A stretch of DNA of 64,000 nucleotides from CALAMD01 sp035301345. GTDB taxonomy: Bacteria > Bacillota > Bacilli > Bacillales > Amphibacillaceae. Numbering within the stretch: position 1 is the first letter of the stretch; each line of letters begins with the position of its first letter. The stretch lies in the NCBI GenBank assembly GCA_035301345.1, contig DATGUM010000024.1, positions 34,922 through 98,921 of the forward strand, given 5' to 3'. The translations under genes and the position numbers were made by a program. Below the pieces are notes generated by a model. That model was not told the DNA's origin. It did not search any database and worked only from the letters and a program-made list of their open reading frames with translations. Below, in pieces: positions 43,610 to 53,869 of this stretch.

Positions 43610-43864
43610 GGGCACGCGCGGAGTATAGTTCTGAAACGATCGCCTGCGAAAAGTGAAGCATATTTCACCTGAGATAAATAACAAGTCATTCAATAAACTA
43701 ATCTATACAAAAGACGTTTTTTGAATGCATCTATTAGGCACGTACGAATACTTAACTAAATTTTTTCTCAACTCCTTAAGTCATAAGCATTTTATTAGTG
43801 TATGATATGAAAAGAGCGTAAAATTTGTATATCATTTTGATTATTTTTAAAGGGTGAATCTACA

Positions 43865-45079
43865 TTGAGAGATACGAACAGAAATAATAAAACTATTTAT
43901 CCTATTCTCGTTATTATCGGTTTATGTCATATGTTAAATGATACGTTACAAGCTGTTATTCCAGCGATGTTTCCGATTTTAGAGCAGTCACTCGGGCTGA
44001 CATTTACACAACTTGGATTTATCGCTTTTACATTAAATATGGTCTCATCTGTCATGCAGCCGGTTGTCGGTTTATATACAGACAAACGACCGATTCCTTT
44101 CGCTTTACCTGTCGGATTGACATTAAGCATGTTCGGGATGTTTGCGCTCGCATTCGCGCCGAGCTTTTGGCTCATTTTATTAAGTGTCGTCTTTATCGGA
44201 CTCGGTTCGGCAGTGTTTCACCCGGAAGGTTCTCGTGTTGCTTATTTAGCGGCAGGTGACCGAAGAGGGTTAGCTCAGTCCATTTACCAAGTCGGTGGTA
44301 ATGCGGGTTCAGCGCTTGCGCCAGTCATTACAGCGCTCGTTCTCGTGCCACTCGGCCAATTCGGAGCCATCTGGTTTACGTTAATTGCTTTTCTCGCTGT
44401 GCTCTTTTTGTCATACATTGCGCGTTGGTACCGCGAGCAACTGCACACATTTAAAATGGCACAAACGGAGAAAAAAGAAAAGAAACAAGACGTCAGTGTG
44501 TCAAAAGCGATTAAAAATGCGGTTATTATTCTCGTTATTATCGTTTTCGCACGTTCTTGGTATCAAAGCGCGATTGGAAACTTCTATGCTTTCCACGCGA
44601 TTAGTGAGTACGGTTTATCGATTGCCCAGTCGCAAATTTACATCTTTACTTTTCTCGTCACAGGCGCAATTGGGACGTTTTTAGGTGGCCCTTTAGCTGA
44701 CCGGATTGGCAAAAGAAATACGATTATCGCTTCATTTCTTTTGCCAGCACCGTTAGCTCTAGCACTACCTTACGTAAATGCCGTCGTTGCGATTATTTTA
44801 TTAGCGATTATCGGTTTTTCAGTGTTATCAAGCTTCTCCGTATCAGTCGTTTACGCACAAGAATTAATTCCTGGAAAAATCGGCCTCATGTCAGGTTTAA
44901 TCGTTGGCTTAGCGTTCGGTATGGGAGCGATTGGTTCTGTCGCACTCGGAACGCTCATTGACGTGATGGGCTTACTGGAAACGATGATTGCTGTGTCACT
45001 TCTTCCATTACTCGGTTTCTTAAGCTTCTTATTACCGACAGATGAAAAGGTCGACGAATGGCATAATGAACCTTTATAA
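43865..45079 (+). CDS. MFS transporter, Fsr (fosmidomycin resistance) type
   Basis: A 404-residue twelve-helix MFS carrier. The helix-1 stretch H-M-L-N-D-T-L-Q-A-V-I-P-A-M-F-P and G-L-G-S-A-V-F-H-P-E-G-S-R-V-A are close to the Fsr family, whose founding member confers fosmidomycin resistance; the natural substrate is generally unknown. It starts with TTG at 43865, with AAAGGGTGA before it. It follows the repeat-rich gap and precedes a flavoprotein gene by 120 bp, probably as a separate unit. Confidence 0.9.
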   Translation: MRDTNRNNKTIYPILVIIGLCHMLNDTLQAVIPAMFPILEQSLGLTFTQLGFIAFTLNMVSSVMQPVVGLYTDKRPIPFALPVGLTLSMFGMFALAFAPSFWLILLSVVFIGLGSAVFHPEGSRVAYLAAGDRRGLAQSIYQVGGNAGSALAPVITALVLVPLGQFGAIWFTLIAFLAVLFLSYIARWYREQLHTFKMAQTEKKEKKQDVSVSKAIKNAVIILVIIVFARSWYQSAIGNFYAFHAISEYGLSIAQSQIYIFTFLVTGAIGTFLGGPLADRIGKRNTIIASFLLPAPLALALPYVNAVVAIILLAIIGFSVLSSFSVSVVYAQELIPGKIGLMSGLIVGLAFGMGAIGSVALGTLIDVMGLLETMIAVSLLPLLGFLSFLLPTDEKVDEWHNEPL

Positions 45080-45198
45080 ATATAGATAGTATCTAGTTTT
45101 TATGACGCATTTTTGGTACGATTTAAGTAAGGTCTCTCACACTTTCAGTAGACTTTGTTAGACGAAGGATATTAGATCTTAGAAAAGGGGCTAACGCT

Positions 45199-46260
45199 AT
45201 GAAAAGACTCGTCATTTTAGGTGGTGGATACGGTGGTTTAAAAGTGGCTTCTACGCTACTTGACTACGTATTACCAGAAGATGTGCAGATTACTATTATT
45301 GATAAAAACCCATATCATTCATTGAAAACGGAATTTTACACGATTGCTGCGGGAACAGTTGCTGACCGCGACGTGCGAATTGATTTTCCTGATGATGAAC
45401 GTATTCGTTATGAATTTGGTGAAATTACTGAAATAGATACACAAAACCAACAAGTTGTCGTTAAACAACGACGAAAAACGATTTTTTACGATTACTTAGT
45501 CGTCGCTCTCGGCTGTGAAGATAATTATCATGGCATTGACGGCGCAAAAGAGTTTACGCAAAGCGTCCAGACATTTACGAATGCGCGCTACGCAGGACTC
45601 GCTGTCGGGAACTTAAAGGCGTACGGAAAAGTATCTGTCGTCGGTGCTGGCTTAAGTGGTATTGAAGTAGCCGCAGAGATTAGAGAAAGCCGTCCTGACT
45701 TAAATATTAGACTACTTGACCGAGGAAATGCTGTGTTAAGTGCTTTTGATCCGAAGATTCAAGAGTATGTCCACGACTGGTTTGCTGTTAATGATGTCGA
45801 AGTGTTACACGGGGCAAATGTTGAATACGTTGAAAAAGATGGCGTATGTAATAACGGCGTTTGTTACGTGAATGACGTGACGATTTGGACAGCAGGTGTT
45901 CGACCGAATTATTTAGCACGAAACTTACCGTTTAAAAAAGATAACCAAGATAAACTTATTGTGAATGAATTTTATCAAATTCCTGAAGCGAAAAATATTT
46001 TTGTTGCGGGTGATTGTGCATCATCTGAATTTTCACCGAGTGCACAGTTAGCTGGTCAACAAGGTGAACAAATCGCTCACATATTACTCGCTATTTTCCA
46101 AGGAAAAGAACCGCGTATGCCACGTGAAATTAAATTAAAAGGCGCTCTCGGATCACTCGGGAAATCAGACGGATTCGGCAGCATGTTCAGCCGACCACTT
46201 ATTGGCCTCATGCCACGCCTAGCAAAATCAGGCGTATTATGGTTAAGTAAACGCCATTAA
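45199..46260 (+). CDS. NAD(P)/FAD-dependent oxidoreductase (YutJ/NDH-2-like)
   Basis: A 353-residue flavoprotein of the type II NADH dehydrogenase-like group. FAD motif L-G-G-G-Y-G-G near residue 7, NAD(P) motif V-V-G-A-G-L-S-G-I-E near 150, and the second FAD motif V-A-G-D-C-A near 270 are all present. It is close to the roughly 355-residue YutJ proteins of Bacillus, shorter than true Ndh and lacking a long C-terminal membrane anchor, though a basic amphipathic end could dock to the membrane. A C-N-N-G-V-C pair near residue 215 could be a disulfide. ATG behind AAAGGGG. Confidence 0.85.
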   Translation: MKRLVILGGGYGGLKVASTLLDYVLPEDVQITIIDKNPYHSLKTEFYTIAAGTVADRDVRIDFPDDERIRYEFGEITEIDTQNQQVVVKQRRKTIFYDYLVVALGCEDNYHGIDGAKEFTQSVQTFTNARYAGLAVGNLKAYGKVSVVGAGLSGIEVAAEIRESRPDLNIRLLDRGNAVLSAFDPKIQEYVHDWFAVNDVEVLHGANVEYVEKDGVCNNGVCYVNDVTIWTAGVRPNYLARNLPFKKDNQDKLIVNEFYQIPEAKNIFVAGDCASSEFSPSAQLAGQQGEQIAHILLAIFQGKEPRMPREIKLKGALGSLGKSDGFGSMFSRPLIGLMPRLAKSGVLWLSKRH

Positions 46261-46274
46261 ATGAATATAAATTA

Positions 46275-46307
46275 AAATCTGCCTAGAATAAATAGGCAGA
46301 TTTTTTT
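46275..46307 (+). terminator. Terminator of the YutJ-like gene
   Basis: Stem AAATCTGCCTA / TAGGCAGATTT followed by seven Ts, 15 nt past the stop. Confidence 0.85.
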
Positions 46308-46310
46308 ACG

Positions 46311-46344
46311 CAAAAAAACGCTCTAGCTAAGGCTAGAGCGTTTT
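46311..46344 (-). terminator. Terminator of the adhesin gene
   Basis: 13-bp stem AAAACGCTCTAGC / GCTAGAGCGTTTT with a T-run on the minus strand, 12 nt past the adhesin stop. It stands back-to-back with the opposite terminator at 46275. Confidence 0.85.
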
Positions 46345-46355
46345 AAAGTGTTTAT

Positions 46356-49300
46356 TTAAACTTCACGACGACGGTTAACAATAAATGTGACACTTCCTAC
46401 AATTAATAAGATTGCTCCAATTAATAAGTAGTTGTAAAGGTTTGTTGCTGTCTTCGGTAATGTGTTACCATCTCCGTCAACTTGGCCTTCGCCTTTACCT
46501 TTATTGTCAGAATCATCTTTAATGTTTATTCCGTTGTCATCGTCCCCGTCAGAATCGTCACCTTTATTTCCATTGTCCTTCTCATTCTCATCTTCATCAT
46601 CTTTGAAGTTAGGATCGTCTGGATCTTCAGGGTCCTCTGGATCTTCTTTATCCGGATCTTCTGGATCCTCTGGGTCTTCCTTATCTGGATCTTCCGGATC
46701 TTCTTTATCTGGGTCTTCAGGGTCTTCTGGATCTTCCTCTTCAGGAATGAATGTGTTCGTAATGTTATAGCCATTTACAGATGTTTCGTAGTCTTCAACT
46801 GCTACTTCACCAACTGTATATTCGTAAGCTTCACCATTACTATCAAATTCAGCTAAATCTGTGAATGAGTAGTTCCAATTATCTGCATCAGTTACTTCAA
46901 CTTCATCAATCTTCACACCGTTTTGATATAACTCAACAGTGATTGAATCTGGTCGATCGTCTGCAGAGTCATCTTTCCACGTCTTCGTTCCTGAAACTTC
47001 AGTCACGCCTTCACGTGTATTCGTAATTGTAAATCCATCTTTATCGTTACCTTCAATAGACGTTCTATATCCATCAACGTCAACTTCGTCAACAATATAC
47101 TCTACTGTTTGACCGTTAATCTTCGTTGATAAATCTTTGAACGTGTGCTGCCAGTTATTTGCTTGTGAAAGTTCAACTTCATCTACTTTTTCACCGTTTG
47201 CATATAAATTAACTGTTATACTGTCTTCCATACCGCCTTCCCAAACTTTATTAACTGATACGTCAGTTAAGTTTGGTGATGGTGGTGGCGTTGAATGACG
47301 TGTGTTTGTTACAACAAAGCCTTCCTCTACTGATCCTCCAATTGTCGTACTATATCCCTTGATAGGATCTTCCGTAATTGAATACTCAATTGGCTCTCCG
47401 TCAACATCAAATTCAGCTAAGTCTTTGAAGACGTGCTTCCAGTCTTCTGCTGCTGAAACATCTACACTATCAACTTCTAAACCATTTGCAAACAATGTAA
47501 ATGTTACGCTATCTTTCTTTGTTCCTTTCCAGACTTTTTCAACTGGAATCTCAATTTCGCCAACGCGTAAGTTAGTAACTGTGAATCCTTCTTCTTGATC
47601 ACCTGCTACTGACGACTCATAACCGTCTACGTCGACTTCTTCGACTGTATATTCAATTACTTTACCTTCACTATCATACTTTGGTAAATCTGAGAAAGTA
47701 TGTGACCAGTCATTATCTTCTGAGAGATCGATTGACTTTTCTTGATCTCCATTTGCAAGTAAGTTAATTGTTACTTTGTCAGCTGGTTCACCTTTCCAAA
47801 CTTTTTCAACAGATACTCCTGTTTCACCTGTACGTGTGTTCGTGATTGTGAAGCCTTCATCTGCATCACCAGTAACTTTTGTTGAATATCCTGGTACCGC
47901 AACTTCATCAACAGTATATTCAATTTTATTCCCATCTTCATCTTCAAGGTCTAAACCTTTAAATGTATCTTTCCAGTCATTTGCTTCTGAAAGTGTAAGT
48001 TCATTTACTTTTTCACCATTAGCAAGAAGTTCAATCGTTACTTCATCGCCAACTGATCCTTGCCAAATCTTTTCAACTGGAATGTCTAACCATTCGATAT
48101 CTTTATAATTTTTGATTGTTTGAACATAGTCTAATATTTCATGTTCATTTTCATTATATGATTTGTTAATTGTAATTTCTTTATTTTGATCAGGCGTTTC
48201 ATAACCTGCCGGTGGGTTTACTTCATGCAACACATAATCACCGAATAATAAGCGACCAAAGTCTGCATAGCCATCTTCGTCTGTCGTAGCTGTCTTCAGA
48301 ACTTTATCAGTGTCAGCGTCGATTAACTCGAACTCAATACCTTTAAGAGGTGTCGCATTATCTTCGCCGTATGTTGTGTCTAGCTTTTCAATGACTAGAT
48401 AACCAGCTGTGCCTTCAGCACCACCTGAAGTCAGTTGTTCTACTATTACAGAGCCGGTACCTGATGAATCATCGTCTGATTCTTCAATTCCATCACCTGT
48501 AATCTTATAATCGTTATTTACTTCTTCGCCTTCTGCTGCAAAGAATATCGTTGAGTATTCAACGATAAAGGCCGATTCAACATCTTTATTCCACTTAACT
48601 GTAAATGAGTTATCTTCTACACTTAGCGTATAATCACTTGCGTCTACTTCATCGCCTTTGACAGTTTTGAAATCGTCACCGTCTAACTCTACTTTAGCTT
48701 CATATACTTTAATTGTTTCTTTTAAATACTCTTGATTATCTGTAATGGTATCTTCTAACTGTAAGTTTCTAATTAACTCTTGTGCTGAGTTTACATCAAT
48801 TGACCAATGAATTTGTTTTCCGTTTTGGTCACCTGATTTAGAACCATACTTAGAATCACCGTATACATCTACTGAAGCCTCAAGGCCAGAAAGTACATCA
48901 TCGCCATCTTGAATTGTTGCATCATTTTTATACGTCTTATCTAAGTCTTCAATACCTGATACTTTTGTTTTGTATGTTAAGCCATAGGCACGATCTACCT
49001 GATCTAGCCCAATTGTAATCGTTCCATCAGTAACATCTTTAGTATATTCTGACTCGTCAACAGTACCAGCGTCAGTAATTGCACCGTTAGCTTCTACATC
49101 AACGTAGTAAACTTCGATTGAATCTTCATCAAGTACTTGATTTCCTTGTGGTGTATCAATGATTTTAAAGTCATCATAGATGTTTTGACGATAGTTGGAA
49201 ATAATTGTCCACGTAATTTCCTTTGTATCTGGATTATACGTTCCACTCTTCCATGAACTATCATGTGTTTCATCATTCAATGGTTTATTTGTTGTTACCT

Positions 49301-51545
49301 CTTTATTGATTCGATCATTTGGATCGTTCGTATACCAGCTAATATCAGCTGTGTTTTTAGCATATGTTTCTGTATCGTCTTTACGTTTCGGTAATTTGTC
49401 AGGATCAAATTCAGTCGTATACGTTACTGTAATAACTTCATTCGTATCACCGATACCTTTAATCGTAAATGGACTTGTTCCATCTGCTGGGTCCAGTGTG
49501 ATATCGTTTGACTTGTCTTCACTACCAACCGTAACTGTTAACGTACCAGGTAACAATGTTAAACCTTCGCCTAATGTATCGACGATTTCCACATCATTCA
49601 TTTGATGTTTATCTTGGTTAACTTTAATTTCCCAATCGATCGTTCTTTCTTTATAGTCGATATCTTTCGCAGTTTTACGACCGACATACTCTTTTACATC
49701 ACCTTTACCTGATACCTCACCAGTTTCAATATGTGTAAACGTGGCAATGTTATTAATGGAGAAGTTATCCATTACTCGCTCGTCAACTTTTGTTTGATAT
49801 GTGATATAGTAAGGCTTATTAGTAGTAATACCTGGAATTTCCATTCCATTGTTATCAGATGTAACTGCTCCAAATCCAAATTCAGTTGGATCTTTAGCAT
49901 CTGAATGGTTAATCGCCTTACCACTTCCATCGATCTCCACTTCTTGGAATTTAACGGAACCTGGAACGAGTGACACCGTATAATCACCTTCACTAATCGT
50001 CCATTCATCCGAAATTGTAATATCTTCACGATGTTTTTGGTTATAGTTAAACTCTAAATACCACGTAATAATTCCTGTTTCACGGTCATAGTCCTTAACA
50101 ACACCTTTATTTAAAGGATCGCCTCGTTTAATTGTTACTGTTGCGTTTGTAGTTAAGTCTTCACCGTCATGAGTAACTGTTACAGCATTCTTAAAGTCTT
50201 GCTTATCTTCATCTGTAACCTTTGTTTTATACGTGATTGTATACATTTCGTTAAGGTCACCTAAGTCAACAGATAAGTTCTGACCAACAACTGTTGGATT
50301 TGCCGTAACAGATTCTGCATCACCTACAGGATTTCCACCAATTGTGGTTTTTTGTTTTTTAATTTCCATTGAGCCGACAACATACTCTGTATCTGCTGGT
50401 AAAAGGTCCTCAAATATTACATTTTTTAAAGAAACACCATTCTTATTTAATGTTACTGTCCATGTAATTTCATCACCGTTATAAGCTTGGTTTGGTACTC
50501 CTTGCTTTTCTAACGTCTTCTCGGCATTTTCACGATCGATTGGAATCGTTAAGCTACCTTCCTCATCGATTTGATCAATGACAATCTTCCCGTCTTCTTC
50601 TTCTACTTTATCTTTATCGAGCTCAGCTCGAACTTCTATCCAACCTTTAACTTCACTATGCTTTTCAACAAAGTCTGTAAACGTGATTGTTATCTCACCT
50701 GCTGTTGAAATTTCATATGTCGCTACTAACTCACCAGCAGCAGTTTTTAGCTCTCCATCTGTAATATCGTTATTAATTTGTACTTGTTTAGGTAAATTAA
50801 AGCTTACCGTGTCATCTTTCTTATAATTATGTCCGTTTTCTAATTCCCAATCAATTTTTAACCAGAAAGGATCATTTGGACCAAGTGGATTATTTTCTGT
50901 ATAAGCTTCCCCACCAGGACCGTCTAAAATATCTGAGATTGACATGCTAAATCCTGATCCATTACTAGCCGCCGTAAATGCAAATGATTGACTAGTTGTT
51001 TCTTCGTCAGCGTCCTCTTCGTCTTCCTCAGTCGCTTCTTCAGAGTCTTCACCTTCTGCTTTTTCTGACTCTTCTTCGTCAGCTTCAGATTCTTCCGATG
51101 CTTCTGCATCAGCGTCTTCATCATTCGCCTCTTCTGGCTCATCCTCTTCTTCTACAACTTCTGTTACGTTAAATAAAAGCTCACCTGATAATGTGTCCGC
51201 TTCGATTTCCTCAACTGTTGCTGAGAATGTCGCGCTTACATTACCACTTTCGTCAACTGCATATGTACCGACAGTCGCGCCTTCAGATGTTAAATCGCCG
51301 TTGCTAGCATCAATTGTGTAATCGTCATTGACGTTCACTTGTGCTGTAGCTGTTGCGCCATCTGTTAATGCATCACTGTTAGATACAGACCAATTAGCAG
51401 TTGCTTCATTTTCGTCGACAGAAACGTTATCTACGCTAAAGTTCACTTCTGAACCTTCTGCCTTTACGAACGCTGGGCTGATGCCACTAACGAACGTTTG
51501 AAAGATGAGCATAAATGCAAATATAATACTCAATCGTCTGTTCAT
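46356..51545 (-). CDS. LPXTG cell-wall-anchored adhesin with Cna_B repeats
   Basis: A 1729-residue surface protein. Domains: signal peptide 1-29; a beta-rich N-terminal region; an extremely acidic linker 131-183; an Ig-like region 200-345; five modules of about 140 residues, each opening with a W-centred strand (Trp 362, 495, 638, 779, 914), of the collagen-binding/SdrD-like stalk kind; a SpaA domain about 1048-1140; five Cna_B repeats about 1155-1600, each with the isopeptide set E-K-x-W, Y-T-V-x-E and I-T-N-T (first repeat Lys1159, Glu1214, Asn1236); a D-P-E-D/K repeat spacer; and sorting signal L-P-K-T-A at 1696-1700 with helix and R-R-R-E-V tail. Sortase A should attach it to peptidoglycan. 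It lies downstream of the polysaccharide operon; no sortase gene is in the window. The ligand is unknown. Confidence 0.94.
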   Translation of the reverse strand: MNRRLSIIFAFMLIFQTFVSGISPAFVKAEGSEVNFSVDNVSVDENEATANWSVSNSDALTDGATATAQVNVNDDYTIDASNGDLTSEGATVGTYAVDESGNVSATFSATVEEIEADTLSGELLFNVTEVVEEEDEPEEANDEDADAEASEESEADEEESEKAEGEDSEEATEEDEEDADEETTSQSFAFTAASNGSGFSMSISDILDGPGGEAYTENNPLGPNDPFWLKIDWELENGHNYKKDDTVSFNLPKQVQINNDITDGELKTAAGELVATYEISTAGEITITFTDFVEKHSEVKGWIEVRAELDKDKVEEEDGKIVIDQIDEEGSLTIPIDRENAEKTLEKQGVPNQAYNGDEITWTVTLNKNGVSLKNVIFEDLLPADTEYVVGSMEIKKQKTTIGGNPVGDAESVTANPTVVGQNLSVDLGDLNEMYTITYKTKVTDEDKQDFKNAVTVTHDGEDLTTNATVTIKRGDPLNKGVVKDYDRETGIITWYLEFNYNQKHREDITISDEWTISEGDYTVSLVPGSVKFQEVEIDGSGKAINHSDAKDPTEFGFGAVTSDNNGMEIPGITTNKPYYITYQTKVDERVMDNFSINNIATFTHIETGEVSGKGDVKEYVGRKTAKDIDYKERTIDWEIKVNQDKHQMNDVEIVDTLGEGLTLLPGTLTVTVGSEDKSNDITLDPADGTSPFTIKGIGDTNEVITVTYTTEFDPDKLPKRKDDTETYAKNTADISWYTNDPNDRINKEVTTNKPLNDETHDSSWKSGTYNPDTKEITWTIISNYRQNIYDDFKIIDTPQGNQVLDEDSIEVYYVDVEANGAITDAGTVDESEYTKDVTDGTITIGLDQVDRAYGLTYKTKVSGIEDLDKTYKNDATIQDGDDVLSGLEASVDVYGDSKYGSKSGDQNGKQIHWSIDVNSAQELIRNLQLEDTITDNQEYLKETIKVYEAKVELDGDDFKTVKGDEVDASDYTLSVEDNSFTVKWNKDVESAFIVEYSTIFFAAEGEEVNNDYKITGDGIEESDDDSSGTGSVIVEQLTSGGAEGTAGYLVIEKLDTTYGEDNATPLKGIEFELIDADTDKVLKTATTDEDGYADFGRLLFGDYVLHEVNPPAGYETPDQNKEITINKSYNENEHEILDYVQTIKNYKDIEWLDIPVEKIWQGSVGDEVTIELLANGEKVNELTLSEANDWKDTFKGLDLEDEDGNKIEYTVDEVAVPGYSTKVTGDADEGFTITNTRTGETGVSVEKVWKGEPADKVTINLLANGDQEKSIDLSEDNDWSHTFSDLPKYDSEGKVIEYTVEEVDVDGYESSVAGDQEEGFTVTNLRVGEIEIPVEKVWKGTKKDSVTFTLFANGLEVDSVDVSAAEDWKHVFKDLAEFDVDGEPIEYSITEDPIKGYSTTIGGSVEEGFVVTNTRHSTPPPSPNLTDVSVNKVWEGGMEDSITVNLYANGEKVDEVELSQANNWQHTFKDLSTKINGQTVEYIVDEVDVDGYRTSIEGNDKDGFTITNTREGVTEVSGTKTWKDDSADDRPDSITVELYQNGVKIDEVEVTDADNWNYSFTDLAEFDSNGEAYEYTVGEVAVEDYETSVNGYNITNTFIPEEEDPEDPEDPDKEDPEDPDKEDPEDPEDPDKEDPEDPEDPDDPNFKDDEDENEKDNGNKGDDSDGDDDNGINIKDDSDNKGKGEGQVDGDGNTLPKTATNLYNYLLIGAILLIVGSVTFIVNRRREV

Positions 51546-51702
51546 TCATAATCTCCTCTCAATACTGTATTTTTATAACTATAAAAATCTAAAAGCAATC
51601 CAAATATTATTATACGGACTAGCGATTAACATTTTCTTAACAAAACAAACACGAGTATGTTATTTTCTTTACAATAAATAGTTATTTAGTCTTAGTAAAG
51701 AA

Positions 51703-51720
51703 AAAAGACATGTCTTTTTG
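51703..51720 (-). terminator. Probable terminator after ydaN-like gene
   Basis: An 18-bp palindrome AAAAAGA-CATG-TCTTTTT with a T-tail on the minus strand, 8 nt past the stop. The adhesin gene begins about 160 bp further on, so it may have its own promoter in that gap. Confidence 0.55.
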
Positions 51721-51727
51721 TTTGTTT

Positions 51728-53866
51728 TTATTTATTTTTTTTCGTCGAACGGTAAAAGATAATGTAAACAACAATCCCTAGTAATAAAATAGCGATAAAT
51801 CCGATGACTAACAAGCGATTTTCTTCGAAGTTAAACGGTTCGCCTGTTCCATCTGTTTCATTTGTTCCAATCGTCACGTCATCAACTTCATTCGTGAATA
51901 TATCACCGTTTATATTTTCTACGATAATCGTTGCGTCCATCGCTTCATCGGTTAAAAAGTTTGCGAGTCGTTTCGTCATAAATGTCTCATCATCTGCCGA
52001 GGTAGCGGCGAAATGTGCGAGTGTATATTGATCGTTCCAAACAGATCGCTGAATCCAGCCGATATATGCAGACGTTTCGTTAATCATGTCATACGCCGAT
52101 AAATCGTATAATCCTTCATCTGTCACAGGTAACAATGGATCATCAATCATTTCTTGTAACTGTGGGTGATTCTCCATATGACCGAGAATAATTACGTGAT
52201 AATTCGCTAAATCATCTTCAGTCACGTCTGCTGATTGTATGAGCTGAACATTTAATCGTTCACCCGTATGTGTGAAGCTTTGAAATAATAATTGTAATTG
52301 CTTCATCAATGGTTCATCAGCCACTTCTGGTAAAATGACGAGTGTTTGATCTTCTTCTTGATCGTTCCCGAATGGATACGGCCACGTGTGAAAGTTCGGT
52401 GATTCTTCTGTGTTCTCACTTGCCAAACTTATTTGTAACGCTGAGTCATCATCAATGTGTAACCACTTATCTGTCGTTACAGGTGCACATATTTCTTCTC
52501 GTTCTAAGCCATTACCTTTTAATTGAATCGATAAAACTTTACGTGATTGCAATGTTTTTTCGTCAATTTTTAACGAAACGTGTGTGTAAGAGTCATCATC
52601 AGATGGTTGTAAATCATCTGCCGCAATCGAATGTGGGACGTCGTTCACGTAAACGACGAGCTCGCCTGTTTCTTTTTTCCGGAGGGGTTCAGACGCTTTC
52701 ACTTTCATGTGCAACGTCGCCCCAGCCGTTCTGTCCGTTTGTGTAGGGAGCTCAAAGAAATAATGTTGCGACTGCTTTTGTTCCCCGTTTAACTCAAGTG
52801 TCGGGATATTCATCTGTTTAAACGAATACATTTCTTTCGGTTCTGATAACTCTGAGTGAGGAACGTCTTTAATGACGAGTTCATCCCCCGTCAATTGCTC
52901 CACAAATGTATCTGTCGTTAATAAATGAATGCGCTCTTTAATGGTCGCGTCATCAGGTGCTGTAACGAACAACAGCTGTTTTGTCGCGTCATCCATTTGT
53001 AAGTAGTAGTTTCTCATCGTTAAATGGTCTTCTTTTATTTTCGGATCAGCCGCTTCCATCATCGCTTGAATCCGGTCTGACCACGCGTCTTTTTCACCGA
53101 CAGCAATGATATTTGTCGATAGTTTACCAAGTGCTGACTCTGTGACGATCGGGACGTCATGATTACTTAATGAGTTACTCTGTAAATACGTCGACAATTG
53201 CAAAGCTGCGTGCATCGCATCAGCAGAAGCGTCGTCAGGTATGACGATTGTACTTGCACCCGTTGCTTCGTCATTCGTTTGAATAAACGGATGTGGGTAA
53301 TCAGCTAAAGCGTTATCGCGCTTAGTCATTTCCGCTCCTTTTAACGATAAATGACTGCTCGTATGAATAGTTAACCAATTCGCTGGACTCTCTTCATTCG
53401 CGCAGACGTCTTTTGAAATATGTCCGTCAAAAATAATCGTTACGTGATGAAAACCAGCCGTTCGTGCGTCTTTTGGCAACTTTACATCGATAGCCATTTT
53501 TTGCTTTTTATGATCGAGCGTTTTACTCGTCACGACTTTATCGTCAATCGCGACAGAAATCGTTGATGAATCGAGCAACAACTCTGAATAATAGACGTTT
53601 AATTTAAGCGTACTCCCGTCTGCTACACCTTGTACAGGTACGTCATAATATAGCTCTATCCGGTCGTTTAATCCTTCAAGGATTAGATCACTGCCAGATA
53701 AATTAACCATAAAATCAGACGTTTTTTCCACTTTATCAGCTGACACTTCCCCATCTGGAATCGTTAGTGTCCGGTCTTTTATATCATAATCAGCCGCATA
53801 AGTACTCACTGCATTACTTGCGATAAAAGCGACGACAATAAAACTCATAAATAGCCATTTTTTCAT
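51728..53866 (-). CDS. ydaN: BcsB-like exopolysaccharide export subunit (YdaN-like)
   Basis: A 712-residue extracytoplasmic protein with a signal peptide (1-24), two carbohydrate-binding/flavodoxin-like BcsB repeats (about 30-340 and 360-640) and one C-terminal membrane helix (about 685-705) with a basic end. Family sequences include L-K-L-N-V-Y-Y-S and V-C-A-N-E-E-S-P-A-N-W-L-T. BcsB partners the synthase and guides the emerging polymer. It follows the GT2 gene by 3 nt and matches B. subtilis YdaN in order and size. Confidence 0.9.
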   Translation of the reverse strand: MKKWLFMSFIVVAFIASNAVSTYAADYDIKDRTLTIPDGEVSADKVEKTSDFMVNLSGSDLILEGLNDRIELYYDVPVQGVADGSTLKLNVYYSELLLDSSTISVAIDDKVVTSKTLDHKKQKMAIDVKLPKDARTAGFHHVTIIFDGHISKDVCANEESPANWLTIHTSSHLSLKGAEMTKRDNALADYPHPFIQTNDEATGASTIVIPDDASADAMHAALQLSTYLQSNSLSNHDVPIVTESALGKLSTNIIAVGEKDAWSDRIQAMMEAADPKIKEDHLTMRNYYLQMDDATKQLLFVTAPDDATIKERIHLLTTDTFVEQLTGDELVIKDVPHSELSEPKEMYSFKQMNIPTLELNGEQKQSQHYFFELPTQTDRTAGATLHMKVKASEPLRKKETGELVVYVNDVPHSIAADDLQPSDDDSYTHVSLKIDEKTLQSRKVLSIQLKGNGLEREEICAPVTTDKWLHIDDDSALQISLASENTEESPNFHTWPYPFGNDQEEDQTLVILPEVADEPLMKQLQLLFQSFTHTGERLNVQLIQSADVTEDDLANYHVIILGHMENHPQLQEMIDDPLLPVTDEGLYDLSAYDMINETSAYIGWIQRSVWNDQYTLAHFAATSADDETFMTKRLANFLTDEAMDATIIVENINGDIFTNEVDDVTIGTNETDGTGEPFNFEENRLLVIGFIAILLLGIVVYIIFYRSTKKNK

Positions 53867-53869
53867 CGT

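Larger units (their letters stand above)
42926..43864. other. Long repeat-rich non-coding gap
   Basis: 939 bp without a supported gene (a 75-codon frame at 43466-43693 has no ribosome site and overlaps repeats). It contains two copies of the ACGAAGAAT hairpin, a GACAGG-type element (43201-43339), a CCCTCG / CGAGGG hairpin (43120-43136), a degenerate GAAATGTAC element (43392-43485) and the promoter of the downstream MFS gene. It reads like a graveyard or landing site for short palindromic elements. Confidence 0.75.

Noticed and set aside
43466..43693. 75-codon minus-strand frame in the rlmN-MFS gap
   Set aside because: No ribosome site, atypical composition and overlap with repeat modules.
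46600..46740. Short-period DNA repeats that resemble a repeat array
   Set aside because: They encode the D-P-E-D/K wall spacer of the adhesin in frame and have no spacers or palindromic units, so this is not a CRISPR array.
47302..50826. Plus-strand open frames inside the adhesin gene
   Set aside because: They are antisense shadows of a long repetitive coding sequence, with no ribosome sites and serine/proline-rich nonsense composition.
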